From Tetmemena sp. SeJ-2015 (taxonomy: Eukaryota; Ciliophora; Spirotrichea; Sporadotrichida; Oxytrichidae), in contig JAJKFJ010021272.1 in assembly GCA_027382625.1 (NCBI GenBank), positions 26,344 to 90,343 on the forward strand: a stretch of DNA of 64,000 nt. Reading direction: 5' to 3'. Positions within the stretch are counted from its first letter, which is position 1. The number at the start of each line of letters is the position of its first letter. The translations under genes and the position numbers were made by a program. The notes under the pieces were generated by a model. The model ran no database searches and was not told where the DNA came from. It worked only from the letters and a program-made list of their open reading frames with translations. This document shows, piece after piece, positions 21,619 through 34,944 of this stretch.

Positions 21619-24600
21619 ATGTCCAATCTAGAGGGAGGTGTTGCGCCTTCTCCTTATGGTTCTTCTAGTATTTTAAATCAAACTCTTTCATCTCTATAAA
21701 ATGCATTCACTTTTAAGGTGAATAAAATGCACAGCAGATGTATGTCTAAGGTGATCAAGACAAAAAACCTCACTCAAATATTATTGTCCCCAGTGGAGTG
21801 GGTGAGTAGGTAGCTACTGATGCTTCAAACGGAGGAAGCAGTATTTTTCCATCTTAATAATCTATAATCCCTAGTTTTCCTAATAACTAAGCCTCCTCTG
21901 TTTAGGCTCAGTAGCCTCCACTCACGCCCATTAAAGCTAGTAGTGATCCATAGTAGACAATAGTATAGTAGAATTAAGCAGCCTAGGGAGGTAGTGGCGC
22001 CTATTATAATTAAAACAATCATACTTATTCATCATTTCCAGCAACTAATCTCGCGCCAGCCAACTAGCCTCAATCGTATTCTAATAACTATATGTATTCT
22101 CACTAGCAGCAACAACAGTATTAAGCAAACCCCTACTATTAGTAAACTTACAAAGTATTATTAAAGATATATATTAATTTAACTTAGGGCTACTATGGAG
22201 ATCCTCAAACTAGTTATTGGAACCAGTCAACCTATCAGTATAATGCTCCTTACCAGCAAGCTTTTCAGCAGTACCCAGCTTACGGCGGCTCTCAAGTGAC
22301 TTCTTAGGCCTATTATCAAGCAAGTGGTGTTCCTTACGCCTCTTCTCTCAACCAAACAAGTTTCGTTTCATTGTGATAGATTTGAATAAGTTAGATTTCT
22401 TAGTATGCCTCTCAGACTTCTCATTAGATACCGCAAGCAGCTTTCGCGTCTTCAGATCCCTCGACTTCGCAAATGCTCATGGCTTCTTAATCAGCGAATT
22501 CTTCTTCCTCAACAAACTAATGTTGCATAATTTTATGAACAAAGCCTTCATTGACTGGCTAATTATAATATTTTTTATAAATGGCGGAATTGAGCAGATA
22601 AACTTAGACAGTATGCAGAATGTAGATGAAAATGATAAAACTCACAATTTAGCTTTTAAATACTCCTCTAATTCTACCACTTAAGCATCAGCCACTTCAC
22701 CGTAGGAACAGCAGAGACCGCAGTCAGGATGGGGTAATCCACTCAGCAAGGAGCAAGTTGACACCTTCATGCACTAATATATGCCTTGGCATAAGAAATT
22801 CACCTCCTCAAATTTTATTAAGTCGCTGCTTTCCACCTCTTTATCAGGTAATTTTTCATTAATATTCCAGAATGAGATTACTTTAAAATAATCTTGCAAT
22901 ATATGTGCAGACTTAAATTTCACATGAGTTGATTTTTGTATATATGCAATAGTTATAATTTAATTTGTAGAAGTAAGTAGCAAAAACCCCAGTGCACAAG
23001 TAGCAATGAAACTCAGCGTAAAGTGTCCCGACAAGTTATCCACCTATATTGAAAAAGCATTCCAAAAGTGCGTAAGTCAGAGCGAAAGAGATTTCATGGA
23101 TGGCGCTCTCAAGCGCATCTGCAATTCCGCAAAAGATAGAGGCTCCCTCCTCTCAAAAGACTGGGATTCCATGCAACTACCAAGTCTTCCTCGTGAAGGT
23201 AAGTATAAAACCAACACATATATTAGACTGGGAGATTAAAGAATCTCAATTTTTGGTCAGCTTAAAATTTGTTAGACTCACTGTATAATCACAGTCTTGC
23301 TCTTAATCTAATTAGGAGATACCTTTAAACTAATTTAGCTTTTATTTAATTTATGAAGGAGCCATTTTTGATAATTATATTGGAAATTAAACTAAATTTA
23401 TTAGGTCCTAATTACTAGATAATAAACGCCAGACTTGAGAACTCAGATGTAAATTTGCAAACTTCTACTTCTTCCCTCAACCAAATATAGTTGTAGCATC
23501 ACCTTTCTCTTTCTTCCTCCTCTTCTACCTCTCTTCAAAAACCCCCTTTGTCTTTTTCTTCCTTCAACCAAAACAGCAACGTTTCCTCATCTTTAAATCT
23601 TTTGAATTCTCTCGTTCAGACCTCTTAACAGCTCAAACTCTCCAATTAAGAATATATTTATCATATAAAAGCTACAATTATTGTTGAGAGAATTTTAAAT
23701 CCAATTAGTAGAAGCTTAACTAGACGAATTCTCTACCCACCAAATCTTTGAATCAACTTATTGGAGATTCTAAAACCTCTCCTTTTAGTGTAAATAAGCA
23801 GCCTTTACTCTCAAACATTATATTTCGTTTATTAGATGCTTGGAAATATTTAAACAAGTAAATCAACAGCCTTGGAAAGGGCCCACTCAATCTTGAAGAA
23901 AATGTCACTGAGGAGGAACTGCGCAAGAGAAGGCAGAGACTTGAAAAGTTCAACTCTCAAATGTCTGCTCCAAATATGGCTACTCCCTCCACTACGCCCA
24001 ATTAATTCAACATACATACATGAAATGTATTAGAGTAAATTTTGTGAATGGAAAGCTGAATCTCATGACTTAGAAGACTAATTCTCAGATGAGCTAAAAG
24101 CATGGGCCACTTGTATCACAGTTTTCAAACCTCGACTACGATAACGGAGATTTGGACAGCCTTACAGATCACAAAGCAATCAAAGTAAGAAGATTAAATT
24201 TACAACCTTCAATCAAGTACTATAAACTATTCCAGTGAGCATTTTGGTTCATTTTCATCACCTGATAGTTCATTCTAAATCTTTTTTAGGGTACATGTCA
24301 GCGAATCGAAAAATCGTACTTTAGACTCACATCTGCTCCTGACCCAAGTGAGGTGCGACCTGAGGATGTGCTGAAGAAGTCGTTGAAACATGTGCTAGGA
24401 AAGTGGAAGTACAAATAGGCGGATTACAAATGGGTCGATGACCAATTCAGATCCATCAGGCAGGACCTGACCATCCAAAGGCTAAATAATTAGCTTTGTG
24501 TCAAGGTAAGCATGAGGTTCTCTCCTCTTAGAGCAAACATGAGAAGCTTTAAGTAGCCAATATATCTCATAATTAAGTTCCATCCTAGAAATCTTGTTAT

Positions 24601-25925
24601 CATTTTCTATAATTCTCTCATCTTAAATCGAAAGGTGATGAGATTGCTTTGAAAATACTTCTCTTGACCATCCTATTTATTAAGATGGGAAAAATAGTTT
24701 TAACAAATCTATGTTTAGGTTTACGAAGCCCACGCTAGAATAGCTCTAGAATCTGCGGATTTAGATCAATTCAATAAATGCTAGACTCAGCTCCACTATT
24801 TGTATCATCAGAAGCTGGAAGGTCACAGAATTGTAAGTGAAAAGTTAATTTAAGGAGAGAAATTTCTTCAATTTATGGGGGAAGGGACTTGGTTGAGAAT
24901 CTTAATAATTTATTATTAAATATCCGCCAGCCAGCTACCCTTCTTTAAGCTATAACTAGAGTAACTCAAATGTTAAATGAGCCATAATCTAGGGCTTTAC
25001 AAACTACCAAAATATAAATTAGGTCTCTAATACATTATCTATAGGAGTTCTTGGCATACAAAATTCTCTATCAAGTTTTTTGCGAAATGGAAGTAATTTA
25101 TTTTATAAGTTAAATCTATGCATATCAAGTATTTTATTTGTATTAAGGTAATTTTGGAATGTATTTTATTTTAGAGAATATATTTATCATTAACGCTATT
25201 TTATTGTAAGTAAGTGCAGTGAAATCGGATAAGAATAATTTTAAGAATATTATGATGGAAACCTATTTTCTGTCTCTGCAGAGAAACCCAATTATAACTG
25301 AAGCTAATCTAATTTTAGGGAGAAGTTTTAAGAATGCTCAAGACTCTTAGCTTTGAAGAGAAAATGTGCGAACCCATTCAGCATGCTACTTAATAAATAA
25401 AATACTAAAAAGGAAAAGTAAAAATGCTTTGAAAGTGCGTGAAGCCATCGCCTCTGGAAACTTCGGCAGATTTTTCAAGTTATATAGGGTTGCCCCTAAT
25501 ATGGGCGGATACTTAATGGATGTATTCATAGAAAGATACTTTAAATTTAGAGTTAGTATCTCTTTATCACGCATCTATTATAAATTGAATACAGGGTGAT
25601 GAGTTTGCAAAAATTAGGGCTCGCCTACAACGCTTCTAATTTAGAGATGGGCTATTTGTCTATTCTGTTAGCTTTCGATGACTAGAAGCAGTGTGAGGCT
25701 TTCCTAATCGGCCTAGGTATGTTTATAACTTGGTTTTTCCATCCCTTCTCATCAATTCAAAGATATTCTAACTGTAAATAAGAATTGTATTTATGAAGTT
25801 CTCATTTCTTTTGAATAGGTTGTAAGATAGCGCCGCTTCAGGACCAGAAAAAGTATCTGATCTGCAGAGATAGTCTTCCAGCCATCAAGAAGGCTCCCCT
25901 CAAGGTCAAAATATGTGTGAAGTGA
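21619..25925 (+). CDS. LENG8/THP3-like SAC3/GANP-domain protein with Q/Y-rich N-terminus
   Basis: ATG at 21619 ([14 protein letters not shown]), TGA at 25923-25925. The N-terminal 200 residues are prion-like ([12 protein letters not shown], then QQQQQYQANPYYQ). Next comes the LENG8-type segment: [24 protein letters not shown] and [15 protein letters not shown]. An S-rich linker follows, then [12 protein letters not shown]. The SAC3 region (about 24300-25920) has [60 protein letters not shown] and EFLAYKILY, then a C-terminal PCI-like part. Such proteins serve in mRNA processing and export, and in snoRNA or spliceosome-linked functions in yeast THP3. Several GTAAG introns and several IESs (pointers ATAAAATGCA, TTAG and others) interrupt it. 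Near 22345-22685 two pointer choices both give open frames; the S/Q-rich alternative ([18 protein letters not shown]) fits the protein better. Confidence 0.88.
21706..21731. other. IES, 26 bp, pointer ATAAAATGCA
   Basis: The 10-bp repeat is at 21696-21705 and 21722-21731. Excision leads from SSLQNA into QQMYVQGDQDKK in frame. A second, misleading 7-bp repeat AAGGTGA nearby gives a less plausible frame. Confidence 0.8.
22143..22187. other. IES, 45 bp, pointer TTAG
   Basis: TTAG at 22139-22142 and 22184-22187. Excision joins ANPYYQ to [10 protein letters not shown] inside the prion-like region of the LENG8-like protein. Confidence 0.75.
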
Positions 25926-26496
25926 TTGCAGATTGTTCTCTCTATTCAATGATGCAAGTTATATACTCTCTCTATATCTCTAATCCTTATTTTCTCTAAG
26001 TCAAATTATTCAATAAGATATATTAAATTGGATATATATGTTATCTAAGTATTAACTAAACTTTGTATTTGAAGTGATTTAGCCTTTGCAGTCCCTAGTT
26101 ATTTAAATTTAAACCTCCCCTCTCTTGTCCATATTTTCCCAACTAGTATAAAATAGTTGCTTTTGAATAATCTAACTACCTCAAGACATGTATATATCTT
26201 TAACTTTTTAAAGCGATCTTTTAATTTTATCGAAGTCATTTCAAATTTGACATTCCTTCAAAACTAAGATATAAAATTTGCCCTTTCAGCTATGTTTATT
26301 TAACTTATGATGCTTAAAAAGAGTTAAGTTTGATCATAGTAGTATTCTAAAAATAAGTTGGCCATTTATTTAACAGCCGCAGCCTACTGAAATTATAAGA
26401 TAATCCACTACTCAATTTAATCGACTCTCAATTATATACTGCTGCACTTTATTATAATTATTCTTAAAAATCTATATTATCCTCTCACCACTTAAA
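25926..26496. other. AT-rich intergenic stretch, no gene seen
   Basis: Between two plus-strand genes. It should hold the 3' end of the LENG8-like gene and the upstream region of the next. No long frame under the Q code and no repeat was recognised. Confidence 0.4.
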
Positions 26497-29400
26497 ATGA
26501 TTAAGCGCAAGAATATTTACACTCATTTATCATAGGAAATAATTAAGGAATTGAAGAGAGAGTTATTAAAAACCGAATCTCAACAAGCGAAAGGTATTGT
26601 AATTACTTATAATAGAAACTACTGGTATAAAGTGAAGATAAGTAAAATAGTTTAAAAATGGAAGAACCACAAACTACCTAAACTTATAAGCCAAATTAAA
26701 TAACCAGGCACCATACTATCTCCCCATACAGTTTGACACAACCAAACATTTATTTTAATTTAAAGCTTATTTCAATTATTGCAAACTCTCTGGAAGCGAA
26801 AAGACACACCTCTAACGTCTCTTTCCTAAATTCTGAGGAAGAATAAGTCTTTAAATAAAAGCAAGGGAATTTTCAGGCTCCTAAAAATTAGTAATAACAG
26901 CTTTATAATGGGGACTAGATTTCTCATTAGAATGGTCTATTGCAGAGAAGAACTATGACGTATGGAATTTCTGCTTTTCCTGGATCTAACGCTTCTGAAT
27001 AAAATTAGAGTTTGGAGCAAGGGTAAGGAGGCGGCAGGTAATTCTTCTAAATAGACCCTTTGAAGAGAATAAGCAGTAACTAGCAAGAAATCAACCCTAA
27101 TTAATATAGATTATCTTGTTTTCTTATAATTAAGCTCTGCTTTAGAAGATGATATTTACAAACATAGTTTATATTTTTCTATTAAATGAACACCCTTAAG
27201 CTTCCTAAAGAAAGTTAGTAACCCCAAAAGAGTCCTGGCTAAATGTCTCCATAAAGATAGCACGAGGATCATTAAATTCTTCACAAAGCGATAAGAAGAA
27301 TTTTAATTAATCTGATTAATGTTTCATCATGATAAATTTCAGTTGGCTTGCCATCACATTAGCAACTGGAGGTATAAACCTTTCTTGGTTAGTATATCTA
27401 AACACCAAATAAACAAGATAAATAGGTAATGCTGCAAAGCTTCATCCACAAGTTTTAGCAAAATTATATTCATTTTATTCAAGAACTAATTAAAATGGGA
27501 ATATAACCCAAAATTATAGAATAAAGGAATATAAAAGCTCAGTATAGTTTTTATGTTAGACCTTTATAAATAGCAGTTTAATTTGTATGAATGTGACACC
27601 TGCACATCACTAAATGCTAGACCAATTTATCTAGCACCATTCCCAAATGAATCCTAATACCTCTAATCTGAATACTCTGAAGCAGCAACTCTAAGGATCT
27701 GAAAAGCTAATGAGTCATAGAGGCAGCTTTAGGAATGTGCCTCCATAGGGTTCATTAACTAATTCTAATGACGACGGGGGAAGTCCAGGCATCTATGATA
27801 TAGAAGCTTATCTTAATCAGAAAAAGAATAATAGGGACTTATCTACTTATTTTAGCATTCTATTTAAAGAACAAAGAAAATGCAAAACTAAAGGAGTTGC
27901 AGAGTAGTATATTCCTCAAAGTCAAATAGAAGCTTGTAGAAATTCAAAGCAAGAAAGAGGAACTCAAATACAATCAATCATTTTAGTATTGCTTTAGAAC
28001 TAGAAATGTATTAGAAGAAATTGAAAGGGTAAGGGTATAGTGAAGAGGATTTCGCTCAAGCTATTTTTTCTACAAACGAGGGAGGAGGCAAATTTAATTC
28101 TACCAAAATAGGCATTAAAGTTAGCAAGCAAATAGATATACTTTATAGAGTATTAATCTTAGTTTATAAACAGAAACTGGTGGGTATAGTGGTTAAGGAA
28201 TGGTGAATCTTGGTAGTTAAAAATAGCCTTTGCAAGTAGTGAGTCCTATTTAACCGCAGACTAGAGGTTCAATGGCAGACACTGTTAGTGATAACCTGCT
28301 TGCGAAGCTAAAATGAAACAAAATGACAAGGAAAGATTCTCAGGGGTACAGGTCTATACAGCAAGAAAAGAATGACCTCATGGCTACTCTTAAATAGAAT
28401 TTCAAATTCATTGAGGGGTTCAACAATCAAAGAGGTAAAATGTCTTATTTTGATATTTTAATTCAACTTTAAATGAATAACAAACCAATAAGGGATGAGA
28501 AGGGATTGCTTATAAACAAAGACTGGAGAGTAGAAAGTAACATAGAGAAGAAGATAATCAAGCCCACGCAAACAGTAACGAATTGATTTTTTGTATAGGA
28601 AGGATATATTTAAGCAAATATAATTGCCTTAGCACAGTTGAGAAACTCAAAAATGAAAATCAAAGTTTCTAAAGTTATCTAGATAAAGTCAAGCACCTAT
28701 AGCATTCCAAGGGAGATTTAAGCTCTTAAGATGATGTGCTTTATAACTTAATTTTTAAAGAAATGATTCAGATGAAAATAACACAACTGGAAGGAAAACT
28801 AATAGGGTGAAGACTGGAAGGAATTTTAAATTTGGAGATGCCACTGAATCTAACTTGAACAAGATCAAATTTAATATTGGAAGGTACAACAAGAGACAAG
28901 AAAATTAATCGATATCAAATTCGGGACAATTAATTCTAAAGAATTAGGAATCTATAGATACTAAGGATGATCAATAGTTAGACTTTGAAAAAAGTTAGTT
29001 CTCAATCTTCCAAAGAGGTGGTCAAACAGCTAAAAATTCACCTCGAAGCACATAGTTTTTAGATAGACACAAACTGATTAACAGATTAATAATTTACCAG
29101 ACTATATTAAGTATTAACTTAAAAGATAGTTGAATCAGTCTATTGTAATTTAGCCAAAGAGCAAAAACTCTGCTTTAGTAGTGTGGATAAGCGGATTTGG
29201 GCGGGTTAGATCTCTGTACGAGAATATTTCATCAAAGGAAACTTCAAAGCATCGAGATTTACAGTTAGTTTTTTACATATCATTTGATATAATTAGATGA
29301 TGGGTCAGATGGAACTCCATCCAAACTGACTGGATTACAGTAGATCAACATCATCAGCCCATCTTCTGTCATTTACGAGCGCACAAGAAAGCAATCAGAT

Positions 29401-31230
29401 GAGGATACCTTCAATGGAAAAATTAAAGGCTTCTAAAATACTCTTAATGAAAGATCCAAGCAGCTAGATACCTAGATTTAACAGTGCAAGGATATTCTCT
29501 CAAAATCAATGGTATCTCCCAAAGTCTTGAATAAGCTGGGAAAGCTATCTTAGTCTAAGAAAAGAAGAGAAAAAGAAAAGTTAAGCGCTGCTTCATTCTT
29601 TGAGACCTCTACTTTTACTGTTATATTTTTAGAGTTTTAGAATTTACTTTAGAGTAAAAGTGTGAGCTATACATTAAAGACTTCAAAAAGTACTTAGTGA
29701 ACAACAAATCTCTGAGAGATAGTATAAATTGGAGAGAAAAATCCAAGAGTGGACATACCCCTAAAAGCACCAAGAGGCATTTTAAATCTAAGAAAAATAG
29801 CTAAGGGACCTAATTTTATTATAAGCAGCTGACTGTTCCTGAGTTCCCATAGCTGAGTATAGGTAGTTAATTCAACTAAACTTTGGATGGATAAGATTTT
29901 AGAAGAGTGGAGAATGGTGGCTATAAATTCAACATTTATACACTGTGAAAATTTATCTTAAATTTGATGATGATGGATCTGTAATTAAAGGAGGGCAAGA
30001 AGATCAATATTTTTCAGAGCAGGAAACTGAATCCATTGAATAACCACATAAATAGCCAATCCTGAATTTCAAGTCTATCTAAAACTACCAGCCTCAGTAA
30101 ATAGGAGAGGCCTTCAATACTTTTAGCCCTCAGAATATGTCCCAAACTTTCCAGAAAATAAATCTGAATAGGAAAAAGAAATCTAAGAAGAGAAGAAATA
30201 TCAATAAACTTAAGCCATTTCTATGATATTCAATTTACAGTGAAGCAATTTTATCTCATAAGACGGGGTATTTACCAGGTCTAAAGGATCTAAAGATTTT
30301 GAATGATTTATAAACTTTAATCTTATGACAGAAATTTGGGACTATCAGGAGGTAAGAAGATGTAGAGCAAATTGACTGGAAGCATAGCTAGTACCAATAT
30401 GAATAGTACTATCGAGTAATTTAGAAATCAGATAAGACCACAAGCTGCCTAAGCCTAACTTTATTCTTAACAATCATTGTAAATTATATGAGATAATTAT
30501 CATCCAGACAGGATCAGCATACAAACTACCAGGCTTAAAGAAACTAAGCAAGCGTCGAAGCAATAGAAGATACTTTCTTACTTTCTTAATTAGCTCCAAT
30601 CTCAGATTACTAGTCTGTAACTAATTCAGTCTAAGAATCTCGTGCTTAAGAAAATGAGAGCAAGGCGCATGCGGAGCGTCTCAAAAATTTAAACTCTCGA
30701 GAGTATAGCGTTGACAGAGAATCTATCAATCAGTAGATAGAAAGAGATGTTAGCAGTAGATTTGCAAAGTTAGATCCTTCCAACTAAAATTTTGAAAGAA
30801 TCGCAAGAGAAACATAGTCCAATAGGTTGAAAAGTGTTTAAGGTCACAGATATTCCTAGGGTAACTAGTATCATATTGGCTATTCTCATTGATTATTTTA
30901 TTGAACTAAAGTAATGGAGGTTCACCTTTTAACGGGTAAAGAAATTCTTCTCAGATGAGCCAGAGACCATATTACCATAAAAAGGGATTAGTATCAAGCC
31001 AATTACTTGCAGCTTAAATGAAGGCTGCTAGTGGTGCAAATTTTTCTCAAAAGCATAGCAGCTCCTCAAAAAGACAGAAAGGTTCAAAGAATAAGAAAAA
31101 TAGTGATAGAAGCAATAGTTAGAATAGAGTCTTATTAGATTATATCCCTAACCAATAGCCTCAATAATTGCTTGAGTTTATTTATAAATTTAAAAGTAGA
31201 CATAGATTGAGTTTAACATGAATAAGCCCT
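26497..31230 (+). CDS. Large disordered N/Q/S/K-rich protein region (one or two genes, many interruptions)
   Basis: Plus-strand coding blocks under the Q code start with an ATG at 26497 (MIKRKNIYTHLSQEI, helical). They continue through 26790-27035 (SLEAKRHTSNVSFLNSEEE, ending near a GGC GGC AG/GTAATT splice site), 27640-27900 (TSNLNTLKQQLQGSEKLMSH), 28310-28435 (an MTRKDSQGYRSIQQ block before GTAAAA), 29290-29640 (SDGTPSKLTGLQQINI, then KLGKLSQSKKRREKEK), about 30065-30225 (a lysine-rich end), 30340-30480, 30600-30850 (NSREYSVDRESINQ) and 30950-31220 (HSSSSKRQKGSKNKKNS, then TGA). The blocks are hydrophilic, coiled-coil-prone or disordered, and not recognisable by family. Boundaries between them contain many GTAAG or GTAAA sites and unresolved frame changes, so splitting into two genes is possible. 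Confidence 0.45.
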
Positions 31231-31445
31231 CACATATTTAACTTAGCCTAATAATTTTATTGACGAGATAAATACCAGGAAATACGAGAATGAGGAAGGG
31301 AAATTAACTCTCAAGAGTGAACAATATGCATTTAGATAAAACAGCTAACACTGAAGCTTTATTAAGATTTGCTTTATTTCATCTATAACCAAAGTTAAAA
31401 CCTTCTAATCAAATCATTACTGAAATTTAAAATTATAAATAAACA

Positions 31446-33079
31446 ATGGAAAGATCAAGTGCATTAAACAAGAATAACTTGCTCAAAATTCCAGACCCTG
31501 TAGTGGTTAAGAATGACTCACCTTGCAAAGCTCTATTAGTTTTAGAAGATATTATCTTGGTAGGCTAAGATTCTGGAACAATTTCGATATTCTCAAAATA
31601 AAGTCTAGAGAATTTACAATCCCATCAGTTATTTGTAAATGTTTATTTTGTCTGAAGTTAATAAAAAGCCCAGTGCTAAAATTGGAGGCACAAATGCAAG
31701 CAATTATCTGCCAATACAAAGATCTCAAAGGAACTATCCACATTTATTATCATTACATTTTCAAAAAGCTATAAGGAGTTTTACTTATTTATTAGCAGCC
31801 TACTTAGAGAAATAACTATGAACTTGTAATTGTTAGTAAACTGGAAACTCTTGCAGTCTCATTTACTACATTCTCAAGCTCTTTGATCCTTGGAGAATTG
31901 AGGGAGCAGATTTTAATTACTACTCCTGTCCATGATAGAATGCATATCCCTAAGCTATGGCTTTTGAATGAAAATGCGGATGATGTGTAGCTATAAGCTG
32001 AAATTAATTATCTATAGTAGAATTATCTAAGAAATTGAAAATAGGAGCATCGTTGACCCTGCTGAAAAAACTAAGAAGCCGTTTGCAAGTCAACTCAATA
32101 AAAAGACGGAAGAGGCAAAGGCAACTAATAAAGAGGAGACAAAAAAAGCTTTAAAACCATCAGAGAAAGCTTCAGCAAGTGTAAAGAATACCAAAACAAC
32201 AGATAAAGATAAAAAGACAAGCACAAAATCTGGAGAAACGAAAAATGCAACAGCTTCAAAATCATAGGAAGAAGCTAAAGCTAAACCAGGTGAGCTACCT
32301 CCGAACGGTTAACTAACTTGCTTGTAACTAACTAAGGGGTAAGAATAAAATGAGGCTTTTCTAATTCTTGGATTTGAGTCAGGAGCTATAGGCTGTCACA
32401 AGCTTACTTATGATATGACGAAAAAGAAATTCAGTTCCTCTCAAGTTATTTCTTCATAGAAAATGATTTAGGACCCTAATACCTAGCATGTGCTCTCAAT
32501 TTAATAGCTTTTCTTGAAGCCAACTTAAGAGTAATTCAAAATTCTAGTAGGTTATTACTCAGCTACATTTCAGACGCTAGACTTTATTCTTGGTAGCGAT
32601 GATATCAGCTATAGAGTCCTTTTTTGTAATTATTTTTTTAATTAAAAAGCTATATGCTTCATAGTTAAAACTTAACGGATTAAAATGCAACTTTTGTTGA
32701 AAAGCCCGGAATCGGTTGCATGGATTCTCTAATCATTGGAAGTAAAGCTCTTACTGTTCTGGGAGCTTTTGATCATAGAGTGCGAGTGATTTCTACAAAG
32801 ACTCTTAAAAAGTTGATTACCTTGAACTTTCACGAAGGAATCGACCATAGTTGTATTTTCATATTAATCGTTAACAGAGTGCATGTAGAGCTTAATAAAA
32901 GAAAGCCAACTCAGTCTGATGAAGAGGATAGAGCCAGTTTAGCATCTCGCGCTAGTGATACTCGGTCTATGTCAATTATTGGAAATCGGGATGATACTCT
33001 TATTGATGTCTATTCAAATAAAAATAGATATTCAGTTTCCGAAGATTAATACCTCGCTAAGTGGACCCTTAGCGTTTGA
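31446..33079 (+). CDS. WD40 protein, GNB1L/ASA1-like
   Basis: ATG at 31446 (MERSSALNKNNLLKIPDP), TGA at 33077-33079. Blocks resembling WD40 blades are LLVLEDIILVGQDSGTISIF, ILGFESGAIGCHKL, and the last two: LTVLGAFDHRVRVISTKTLK and YLAKWTLSV. The arrangement of the final blades (a DHRVRV strand, HEGIVNRVHVE, then a terminal WTL) is like GNB1L/ASTRA-associated protein 1, which helps TEL2-TTI-TTI2 mature PIKK kinases. A long acidic/basic insert (KKTEEAKATNKEETKK to about 32280) and a second, Q/S/D-rich insert (SDEEDRASLASRASDTRS) enlarge loops. Interruptions include a GTAAAT intron near 31635, an unresolved stretch at 32630-32700, and a 27-bp IES with pointer AATCG. WD40 is confident; the GNB1L assignment is moderate. 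Confidence 0.7.
32844..32870. other. IES, 27 bp, pointer AATCG
   Basis: AATCG at 32839-32843 and 32866-32870. Length is a multiple of three and the frame stays open, so it reads as coding (DHSCIFILI). Excision gives HEGIVNRVHVE, matching a WD40 blade. Confidence 0.75.
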
Positions 33080-33389
33080 GATTGAATTCCAATTAAATTT
33101 CATGAGTTTCTATAATTTTCGATGGAGAATATTCTTGAGGGAAATGATTATAAATATTTTTGGATATTTGTGAATTTATATAATTTTGGGATGGTTTTGA
33201 GGTTAAGAGATGATTAGAGTCAAGCTAATTGTTTACATTTTATGTCTAGAAGTTCTGTTTTAACGTCTAAGTTTAACTCAGATTCATTTTCCAAGTATAA
33301 GTGCAACTCTCTCAGTTCAAATAAATTTATTTTTGGTTGTTCACAGTGAGATTGAGGAGGGATTTGTAAAAGCTATAGAGAGAATAGAA

Positions 33390-34321
33390 TTATAAAATAA
33401 GCTTGGGTCTCTCATCATAAGCAGTATGGAAAGCTTGCTCAAGCAACTCAAAGGATTCGTAGTTGAAGGCTCTAGTCTCTGCATCAATCAAATATAGCTT
33501 AAAATTAGATTGGCAAGAATAATTTTCAATGTAATTAGACTGATGATAAATCTGGTTTTCTATTTCCTCTAGTGCTTCCAAAATTTCAAGGTTCTTAAAG
33601 AAATGAAGCTGATAAGATTAGAATATATCATAAATAATGAGGAGAGATGTTTGCAAGTTGAGAGCAAGAGGATAATCTTTTTCGTTTGATAAATGGTTGA
33701 GCTTTTCCCAGACAGCCTTAAAATGGTAACGCTATTTTTCTTCTTGGGTTTCTTACTCCGAGCTTAAATAATTTCTATAAGCATAAAATTTTAATTAAGC
33801 CTTGCCTCACAAAGAGATTGAGCTTTGAAGTTCCTGAATTATCTGAATTATTGGTCTTTACTTTGTCATCACTGAAAGCCAGCTTCTAAACTTCCATGAA
33901 GTTGAATAGGTAGAGACTGTGCTTATCCATGTGGTCAAAATTGTAAGGGCCATCGTAAATTTCTTGGCAACTTATTTTCTTCTTGCAGAGTTTAACTCTC
34001 ACCCCTCTTCCAATTTAAAATATACCTTCTTCTTTATAATATAATTTGGAAAGATCTCATGGGGGTGTCCGACAAGTCGATCACATCTTAATCAGCTTCA
34101 GTGTGAGAGGTTATGTTCAAAGTCACTAGCTTTCCTTTGTAAGAGGGCTGATAGTAGATTAGGCAAGTTAAAATAATATCCTTATTTATTCAACTATAGT
34201 TTTTAAAAGTGAAATCATCAGCTTGAGAAACGCGCACAGCACTTTTATTTGTCTCATATGTTTAAATTTTAGCACAAGATAGCTGCATAATACAGAGAAG
34301 GAAACTCAACACCAAAATCAT
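33390..34321 (-). CDS. Putative secreted protein, unknown family
   Basis: ATG at 34321. The N-terminus MILVLSFLLCIMQLSCAKIQ is a classical signal peptide with a likely cleavage before or after CA. The frame continues through NKSAVRVSQADDF, DIILTCLIYYQPSYKGK and TEADQDVIDLSDT to about 34030. After an interruption it resumes with CQEIYDGPYNFDHMDKHSLY, then an S/N-rich stretch, and finally 33581-33390 (EALEEIENQIYHQSN, helical). The 33390 end is a TAA, read as Q here, so the true stop lies slightly further left. A small number of cysteines suggests disulfides. No known domain recognised. It lies tail-to-tail with the WD40 gene. Confidence 0.55.
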
Positions 34322-34565
34322 CTTGCTAGGTTATAAAATAAAGCAATGTCGTGAAATAGAACTAGCTCTCATTTAAATAATATTGTTGCTTATTGTTTAT
34401 GTGTGCATCATTTTAGTTAAGATTAGAACTTATAATTTATCTGCTGCTTTAATCCTGTAATATATTGTCTAAGCAAGCGTAGAGGAATTAATTATTATCT
34501 TTCAGTATCCTTAAAATTTAACTCATTGGACACACTCTTCTTTCTTTAAATTTGTATAAGATTTA

Positions 34566-34944
34566 ATGACTAATGACCTAGATAGTTTCAAATTAAGAGG
34601 TGAGAGAAAAGTTAATCTTACTTAGATTAAGCCCAGCACTTTTAAAGCATCTACAGAAAGGGAATTATTAGTTTTTACTTAAATTACTGATGAGCTTCTT
34701 TTAAGCATTTAAAACCCAATCAGAGAATTTAATTATGTTTCAATTCTTCTCAAGAGATAACTTTTGTTTAAAAGCTTTAAATAACTTTACATAATCTAAT
34801 GATTATTTTTAATTTATATTCGATATAGTGGATACATTCTTGAAAGGCGAGCAGCAGGAACTTATGGTGATTCTTCCTAACTCCTAATTTATTGAGATAA
34901 TGAACGGCATATATAAATTACGGCCAATATTTCGTTGCAAATGA
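34566..34944 (+). CDS. Small unknown protein, two coding blocks
   Basis: ATG at 34566 opens a block MTNDLDSFKLRGERKVNLTQ running to about 34795 under the Q code. A second block (VDTFLKGEQQELMVILPNSQ, then a short tail) ends at TGA 34942-34944. An AT-rich gap of roughly 45 bp between them is presumably an IES or intron; I could not fix its ends. The combined product would be near 110 residues, mixed alpha/beta in look. No family recognised. Confidence 0.4.

Noticed and set aside
27218..27226. CCCCAAAA-like telomeric motif
   Set aside because: A single isolated match inside a coding region; no tandem telomere repeats or transposon end is associated with it.
28170..28290. Possible tRNA gene (GGTTCAATGG near 28266)
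   Set aside because: No consistent cloverleaf could be formed; the stretch lies between coding blocks of the N/Q-rich gene.
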